From contig SFHQ01000013.1 in NCBI GenBank assembly GCA_004556345.1, forward strand, positions 1-44,278: 44,278 bases of DNA, given 5' to 3'. Shown one piece after another: positions 38,575-44,278 of the stretch. Below the pieces are notes generated by a model that searched no databases, was not told the DNA's origin, and worked only from the letters and a program-made list of their open reading frames with translations. The position numbers and the translations under genes are program-made. Numbering within the stretch: the first letter of the stretch is position 1; each line of letters opens with the position of its first letter. The DNA is from Clostridiales bacterium (lineage in GTDB: Bacteria; Bacillota; Clostridia; Oscillospirales; Oscillospiraceae).

Positions 38575-39624
38575 TCAGCCGTTGCGGGCCTTGAGGGATT
38601 CGTCAATGATCCGCTGGCACAGGCCGGCGTAGTCCAGGCCGATGGCGGCGGCCTCCTGGGGCACCAGGCTCGTGGGGGTCATGCCCGGCAGGGTGTTGAT
38701 CTCCAAAAACCAGGGGGTGCCGTCCTCGGTGACGATAAAATCCGCCCTGGAGTAGACGGTCAGACCCAGGGCCTCATACACCGTCTCAGCCGCCTTCCCT
38801 ACGGCTTTTTCCCACTCCGGGGGGATCTCCGCCGGGCAGACCTCTTTGGCTGCGCCCGGCTGGTATTTATTTTCATAATCATAGAACCCATCGCTGGGGA
38901 TGATCTCGATGGAGGGCAGGGCCTTGCCCGCTAAGATGCCCACCTGGATCTCCCGGCCCTTGACGTACTGCTCCAGCACACACTGGCCGCCGAATTCCAA
39001 ACCCTTCACCAGGGCGGCGTACAGCTCCTTCTTCGTGTGGGCAATGGAAACGCCGATGGAGGACCCGCTGGCCACGGGCTTCACCACGCAGGGCACGGGG
39101 GTGGTGCTGGTCAGGCTGTCGATGTCTTTCATCGTATACTCCGCCCGCCGCCACTTGGGGGTGTCCACGTCCAGCCCGGCGATGAGCCGCTTGGTAAAGT
39201 CCTTATCCATGGCAATGGCCGAGCCTAAGTACCCCGCGCCGGTGTAGGGGATGCCCATGAGGTCAAAGGCCGCCTGCACGCGCCCGTCCTCGCCGCAGGT
39301 GCCGTGAAAGGCCAGAAAGACGATGTCGGCCATCTGGCACAGCTCTAACACGCCCTGGCCAAACTGGTTGGGGCTTTTCCATTTCCGCTGCCGCTTGACC
39401 GCTTCCAGGTCCGGGGCCTTGGGGTCTACCTGCTTCCAGCGGTCGGTCACGTCCCGGTCAAAGAACGCCTCCAAGGGCCCGTCGTAGTCCTCCAGGCCGA
39501 AATACATATCCACCAAAGCCGCCTGATGCCCCAGGCTCCGCAGAGCGTGGGTGATCATGGTCCCGGAAGAAAGAGACACATTCCGCTCCGGGCTCAGGCC
39601 GCCCGCCAACACAACGATTTTCAT
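38575..39624 (-). CDS. ddl: D-alanine--D-alanine ligase
   Basis: 349 aa from ATG 39624 (AAGGAGGG upstream; an in-frame ATG at 39648 is not needed). The ATP-grasp fold is complete: VVLAGGLSPERNVSL at the N-terminus, FHGTCGEDGRVQAAFDLMGIPYTGAG, CVVKPVASGSSIGVSIA, and WFLEINTLPGMTPTSL with metal-binding Glu/Asn. The omega-loop region reads KYQPGA, with Tyr rather than Phe at the position that tells D-Ala-D-Ala from D-Ala-D-Lac ligases; I read this as the normal D-Ala form. It heads the ddl-murF operon, with a promoter 75 nt upstream. Confidence 0.94.
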   Translation of the reverse strand: MKIVVLAGGLSPERNVSLSSGTMITHALRSLGHQAALVDMYFGLEDYDGPLEAFFDRDVTDRWKQVDPKAPDLEAVKRQRKWKSPNQFGQGVLELCQMADIVFLAFHGTCGEDGRVQAAFDLMGIPYTGAGYLGSAIAMDKDFTKRLIAGLDVDTPKWRRAEYTMKDIDSLTSTTPVPCVVKPVASGSSIGVSIAHTKKELYAALVKGLEFGGQCVLEQYVKGREIQVGILAGKALPSIEIIPSDGFYDYENKYQPGAAKEVCPAEIPPEWEKAVGKAAETVYEALGLTVYSRADFIVTEDGTPWFLEINTLPGMTPTSLVPQEAAAIGLDYAGLCQRIIDESLKARNG

Positions 39625-39705
39625 ACAAGGCCCTCCTTTCGCTGTCAAGCCCCCCTGCCGGGGGTCTTTGGGCCGATCCAGGGATGATCTAGGTACATTT
39701 TATAG

Positions 39706-39734
39706 ATTATATCATAGCCCGCCTAAAATCTCAA
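39706..39734 (-). promoter_or_regulatory. Promoter of ddl-murF
   Basis: Minus strand TTGAGA (39729-39734), 17 nt, TATAAT (39706-39711). Predicted start is near 39699, leaving a 75-nt leader. Confidence 0.75.
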
Positions 39735-39763
39735 CCAGAACGGTAGCGGCGAAATGACGGAAG

Positions 39764-39976
39764 TCAGGGCAGACAAAAGGCCCCCGGCTGACACCGCAGA
39801 ACCATAGCTTCACTTCCCAAGATATGCACCAGCCTTGCCCTTCGTCTCTTCAAACACAAAAATCTCCAAAGCCGCAGGAAACATAACATATGCTGCCTGT
39901 TGCTTTGGAGATTTCTGGTGGTGCCAAATTCTTCGGCCAAAAACGCTTTGATCTGTTTCTGCTGGTTGATCTTCAC
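39764..39976 (-). pseudogene. Possible gene remnant coupled to the GNAT gene
   Basis: A GTG at 39976 overlaps the GNAT stop (GTGA), and AAGAGGT lies 8 nt before it, an arrangement expected for a real downstream gene. The first 20 residues (MKINQQKQIKAFLAEEFGTT) look like the amphipathic start of a protein. After that the frame enters a palindrome (39860-39914) and loses protein-like character, ending at 70 codons. I read it as the 5' end of a gene truncated at or by the palindrome. The gap 39625-39972 otherwise holds only this and the ddl promoter. Confidence 0.4.
39860..39914 (-). terminator. 13-bp palindrome, terminator-like on the minus strand
   Basis: Perfect arms AAATCTCCAAAGC (39860-39872) and GCTTTGGAGATTT (39902-39914) with a 29-nt centre that can pair further (GCAGG with CCTGT). 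On the minus strand it is followed by TTGTGTTTG. It could terminate the GNAT transcript or be a small inserted palindromic element. Confidence 0.55.
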
Positions 39977-40461
39977 CGGGATAACCTCTTCTGATAAAAA
40001 TGGTCCATCGTCCCGTGGAGGACTGTGCTTGGCTTTTCGATCTCCTGAAATCCCAGCTTTTCATAGAGCCTCATGGCCGTTGTCAGGTTGCTGTGTGTCT
40101 CCAGATAGAGCTGCGCATAGCCGGCCTCTCTGGCCCAGTCCTCTGCCAGGCACATCAGCTCCTTGCCGTGGCCCTTTCCCTTGGCCGAATCTGCCAAATA
40201 CAGCTTCTGTACCTCCGCGCAGCCGGGAATGGGCGCAAACTCGGCCACGCCAACGCCGCCGACCACCTTCTCTGTCTTGTCCAGCGCAATGAAGTAGACT
40301 CTCTTTTCGGGCGCTTTGGCATAGTATTGGCTCATGTGGTCCAGCTCCGGGTCAAAATAGGCCGTTCCCGGAACGTCTAAGTGAAGCTGTTCCAAATTCG
40401 TGCGAATGATCTTGGCCAGCGCTGCATCATCCGCCGCAGTGATCGTTCTGTAGTGTAGCAT
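39973..40461 (-). CDS. GNAT family N-acetyltransferase
   Basis: 162 aa. It begins MLHYRTITAADDAALAKIIR. The acetyl-CoA site is VQKLYLADSAKGKGHGKELM (about 88-107), with Q/R-x-x-G-x-G/A as K-G-K-G-H-G, followed by YLETHSNLTTAMRLYEKLGF. The substrate is unknown. AGGAGAAGG precedes the ATG at 40461. It lies downstream of the ferredoxin gene on the same strand but behind a terminator. Its stop overlaps the start of the possible gene remnant. Confidence 0.88.
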   Translation of the reverse strand: MLHYRTITAADDAALAKIIRTNLEQLHLDVPGTAYFDPELDHMSQYYAKAPEKRVYFIALDKTEKVVGGVGVAEFAPIPGCAEVQKLYLADSAKGKGHGKELMCLAEDWAREAGYAQLYLETHSNLTTAMRLYEKLGFQEIEKPSTVLHGTMDHFYQKRLSR

Positions 40462-40508
40462 GCTCGATCCCTTCTCCTGTGGTTTTGTTGTCCGGAGAGA
40501 CGAAAATC

Positions 40509-40532
40509 GGGCGTGCCGTAGCTGGCACGCCC
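40509..40532 (-). terminator. Terminator of the ferredoxin gene
   Basis: Minus strand GGGCGTGCC / GGCACGCCC with a 6-nt loop, then GATTTTCG. Confidence 0.75.
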
Positions 40533-40562
40533 GTATTTTCGCGTTCCTGATGGAAACCGATA

Positions 40563-40751
40563 TTAGTCCTTATAGCCGATAGCCTTGGGATCGGTGGGGC
40601 AGGAATCCTCGCAGCCGCCGCAGTCGATGCACTCGGAAGAGACAACGCAGACTTCCTTGCCGTCAACTGCGCCTTCCTGGATAGCGCCGGTGGGACATTC
40701 CTCCATACAGCTCTTGCAGAAGGTGCACAGTTCAGGATTAATAGCGTACAT
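40563..40751 (-). CDS. 2x[4Fe-4S] ferredoxin
   Basis: 62 aa from ATG 40751 with GGAGGTACC upstream. Two cluster motifs are seen: CTFCKSCMEECP (residues 9-20) and CIDCGGCEDSCP (about 42-53), each with four Cys and a trailing Pro, as in Clostridial low-potential ferredoxins. The protein carries single electrons between anaerobic oxidoreductases. It is monocistronic with its own promoter (40791-40818) and terminator. Confidence 0.95.
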   Translation of the reverse strand: MYAINPELCTFCKSCMEECPTGAIQEGAVDGKEVCVVSSECIDCGGCEDSCPTDPKAIGYKD

Positions 40752-40790
40752 AGTAAGGTACCTCCAAATAGTTTTTTCTTGGCAACCCAC

Positions 40791-40818
40791 ATTGTATCAC
40801 ATTTTTCTAAAAATGCAA
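40791..40818 (-). promoter_or_regulatory. Promoter of the ferredoxin gene
   Basis: Minus strand TTGCAT (40813-40818), 16 nt, TACAAT (40791-40796), with TGA before the -10 (extended -10). Confidence 0.7.
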
Positions 40819-40915
40819 TTCTAAAATCACAGAAAATCGTTGGTTATTTTGATAGATTTCGGGCAAGATTTTTAGGTAGATTCTCCATAAAAACCTATCC
40901 GGGAGGAATATCTCT

Positions 40916-41067
40916 ATGCAAAACACCTTGAAACCGTCCCATTCCGGTTCTGCTGTGCCCGAATTGGAGGGGGCACCTTGCTCCGTCAGCCACGAAAACC
41001 GAATGATTCCTGTCATTTCCTCCCCCCAGTGCGGCGGAGCAAACGGAGGAAAAAAGGAGGCGAAGGC

Positions 41068-41071
<4 letters not shown>
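40916..41071 (+). CDS. 51-aa ORF translationally coupled to the ClpC-like gene
   Basis: ATG 40916 lies 9 nt after GGGAGG. The frame runs 51 codons and its TGA overlaps the clp ATG as ATGA (41068-41071). The Clp gene's own ribosome site (AAAAGGAGG) lies in its last codons. The product (starting MQNTLKPSHSGSAVPELEG and ending GGKKEAKA) is Ser/Pro-rich, with two Cys (C22, C39) and a basic end, and has no signal peptide. No family is recognised. It may be a leader peptide or a real small protein. An alternative is that this DNA is a copy of an interspersed repeat, since the composition and a coding-like minus frame look unusual. Confidence 0.5.
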
Positions 41072-43110
<2,039 letters not shown>

Positions 43111-43121
43111 GTCCTCTTATG

Positions 43122-43165
43122 CGAAAAAATCCAACCCATCTTAAATGATAGGTTGGATTTTTTCG
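43122..43165. terminator. Bidirectional terminator at the core/accessory boundary
   Basis: Perfect 15-bp stem CGAAAAAATCCAACC / GGTTGGATTTTTTCG with a 14-nt loop; T-tracts on both strands. It separates the clp gene from the convergent DUF1828 gene. Confidence 0.9.
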
Positions 43166-43182
43166 ATTCAGTTTCTTCCAGT

Positions 43183-43944
43183 TCAAGAAGCAGAGAGCAG
43201 AGATAAATTCTCTGCTTTATCCCGTTCGCTCCACCGGACGACCTTCGCATCATATCTTCCAAACGCATCCTCGATGCCTTTGGCGATCCCATTCTGGTCA
43301 TTCAAGATCACGATGAGCTGACTGTCGACTCTTCTCGCCGGTTTTGTGTCGTTCCAGGCAAACAAGATATTTCCCATACTGGATTTATTGGGATTATTCA
43401 CAGCCTGACAAAGACGCTCCGGCTGTGTTCGATTCCTCTGAAACAAAAAGTCATAATTATGGGAAAAGCCTGACATTCCAGTAAATTGAACGTTCTCTGC
43501 ACAATAAATACCCTTTTCCGAAAAGAAATCCTGCACATCGTCCAAAAATAGAGAAGCCACCTTCGGTTTCGACAAAGCAAACATATCATCTACCCGTAGC
43601 ATAGCCTGAATAAATAAGTGCTTTTTCTGCGCAAAATCTTTGCGCGGCGCTTTGGCCACCAGCTCACCCCGATGTTCGCTCACACCATATTGCATCAAAA
43701 TCCGCTTGAGATACTTTGTCCGCATTGGCGTAAATTGGAAGCCATTCATTTCCAGATTACGAATGGTCATGCCATCATCAGAAAACAGGATCTCATCCCC
43801 CTCCTGACGGACATAGATTTGTAAATAATCATTTGCGCTATCCAGATAGGGTGCCGTGATCTCATAATACTCGCCGACCTGCTGAAACGTGATCTCACTT
43901 CTCAACCACGCAGCATACTCATCGATCAGCGTTTGAATATCCAT
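43183..43944 (-). CDS. DUF1828/DUF1829 domain protein
   Basis: 253 aa. ATG 43944 is preferred because AGGAGGT lies 8 nt upstream; an earlier ATG (43983) would overlap the upstream gene. The N-terminal half carries DUF1828: TAPYLDSANDYLQIYVRQEGDEILFSDDGMTIRNLEMNG. The C-terminal half (about 150-250) matches DUF1829. No catalytic motif is known for these domains. The gene is AT-rich compared with the core, and it is preceded 20 nt upstream by a small partner gene. Such pairs are usually found in variable regions, so a mobile defence or toxin-antitoxin-like role is conceivable but unproven. Confidence 0.82.
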   Translation of the reverse strand: MDIQTLIDEYAAWLRSEITFQQVGEYYEITAPYLDSANDYLQIYVRQEGDEILFSDDGMTIRNLEMNGFQFTPMRTKYLKRILMQYGVSEHRGELVAKAPRKDFAQKKHLFIQAMLRVDDMFALSKPKVASLFLDDVQDFFSEKGIYCAENVQFTGMSGFSHNYDFLFQRNRTQPERLCQAVNNPNKSSMGNILFAWNDTKPARRVDSQLIVILNDQNGIAKGIEDAFGRYDAKVVRWSERDKAENLSLLSAS

Positions 43945-43964
43945 CCGATCTACCTCCTCTCTGG

Positions 43965-44278
43965 TCAAAGTTCCATTTGACAACGTATCTTTGGTGGTTC
44001 CACAACATGAAATTTCTTTAAGAATCTCACTGTGTTTTCTTCAAACTTTTCACTATGGATATCCTCCGCAGGAAATGCAAGTTTTCTACCATATTCTTCC
44101 GTATAAACATGCCAGTGGTCTTTTGTGATTTTTTCTCCATCAGGATTAAAATGTACATTGGTCGCGTTGATATGTAACTCCAAAAGAGAGATGCCATTCT
44201 TTTTGATCCTGGCCCCTATGCTATATTTCTTAGACTGAATTTTTCCTCGAAATATGCTGACAGTAAACAAGTCTTTCT
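43965..44278 (-). CDS. Partner of the DUF1828/1829 protein (DUF6978-like), N-terminus beyond the window
   Basis: At least 103 aa; the frame is open to the window edge, so the true start is probably outside, although a TTG at 44270 exists. The visible sequence begins with a strand-rich segment (FTVSIFRGKIQSKKYSIGARI) and contains HINATNVHFNPDG and HWHVYTEEYGRKLAFPAEDI. It resembles the small DUF6978-type proteins found next to DUF1828/1829 genes (recognition from memory). AT-rich. Function unknown. Its stop lies 20 nt before the start of the DUF1828 gene. Confidence 0.6.
   Translation of the reverse strand, partial: KDLFTVSIFRGKIQSKKYSIGARIKKNGISLLELHINATNVHFNPDGEKITKDHWHVYTEEYGRKLAFPAEDIHSEKFEENTVRFLKKFHVVEPPKIRCQMEL

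Overview
The window looks like a stretch of chromosome from a GC-rich, low-GC-lineage Gram-positive (Bacillota/Clostridia, Oscillospiraceae-like). The reasons are strong AGGAGG-type ribosome sites, several GTG/TTG starts, SLH-domain surface protein, prfA, ABC-F, MltG and U32 genes of Clostridial type, a 2x[4Fe-4S] ferredoxin, and a crotonase. The lineage is inferred from gene style only. The core (about 0.6-43.1 kb) is GC-rich. Both ends (1-0.5 kb and 43.1-44.3 kb) are visibly AT-rich accessory DNA. No tRNA, rRNA, CRISPR array, transposase or phage gene was seen.

Layout: 1-0.3 kb, start of an AAA ATPase gene broken by a nonsense codon. 0.6-2.6 kb, plus-strand run: rhomboid-like membrane protein, cytidine deaminase, sugar O-acetyltransferase. 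2.65-2.9 kb, a small intergenic unit with a near-consensus minus-strand promoter, a ~90-nt transcript unit closed by its own terminator, and a short hydrophobic ORF on the opposite strand. 2.9-7.6 kb (minus): beta-CASP MBL hydrolase, SLH-anchored S41 protease, asparaginase. 7.8-10.0 kb (plus): glyoxalase-like protein, then a secreted copper-amine-oxidase-N-like protein, ECF sigma factor and anti-sigma factor. 10.1-11.9 kb (minus): M23 endopeptidase and a small His/Cys membrane protein. 12.0-16.4 kb (minus operon): TagA-like glycosyltransferase, thymidylate kinase, 5-FTHF cyclo-ligase, MltG, U32 protein. 16.6-17.1 kb GNAT (plus). 17.2-18.3 kb: SleB-like hydrolase with a structured leader and phased repeats upstream.

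18.3-23.7 kb (minus): a probable operon of an unrecognised 416-aa protein, ATP-grasp ligase, PHP phosphoesterase, polysaccharide deacetylase and perhaps a crotonase. Its start region carries a tandem 13-bp repeat, opposite a second unrecognised gene (23.9-24.7 kb). 24.7-35.9 kb (minus): one tightly packed ~11-kb operon, ABC-F, small acidic protein, prfA, tsaC/Sua5, coaE fused in frame to an M18 aminopeptidase, uppP, ftsK/spoIIIE, thrE. 36.0-37.1 kb: an MtnA-fold protein lacking the catalytic residues (plus). 37.2-39.6 kb: ddl-murF (minus). 39.8-40.8 kb: ferredoxin, GNAT and a gene remnant with a palindrome (minus). 40.9-43.1 kb: a 51-codon ORF coupled to a ClpC-like ATPase without N-domain (plus). 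43.2 kb-end: DUF1828/1829 protein and partner (minus, cut by the window).

The dominant theme is cell-envelope biogenesis (MltG, TagA, M23, SleB-like, UppP, Ddl, MurF, SLH protease, NodB) mixed with translation and tRNA modification (PrfA, TsaC, ABC-F, U32) and DNA segregation (FtsK). Promoters often use an extended -10 (TGnTAAAAT or TGnTATAAT). The best candidates for undescribed biology are the small RNA/hydrophobic ORF unit at 2.65-2.9 kb, the unknown-protein/ATP-grasp/PHP/NodB operon with its tandem repeats, the coaE-M18 fusion, and the short ORF coupled to the N-domain-less Clp.
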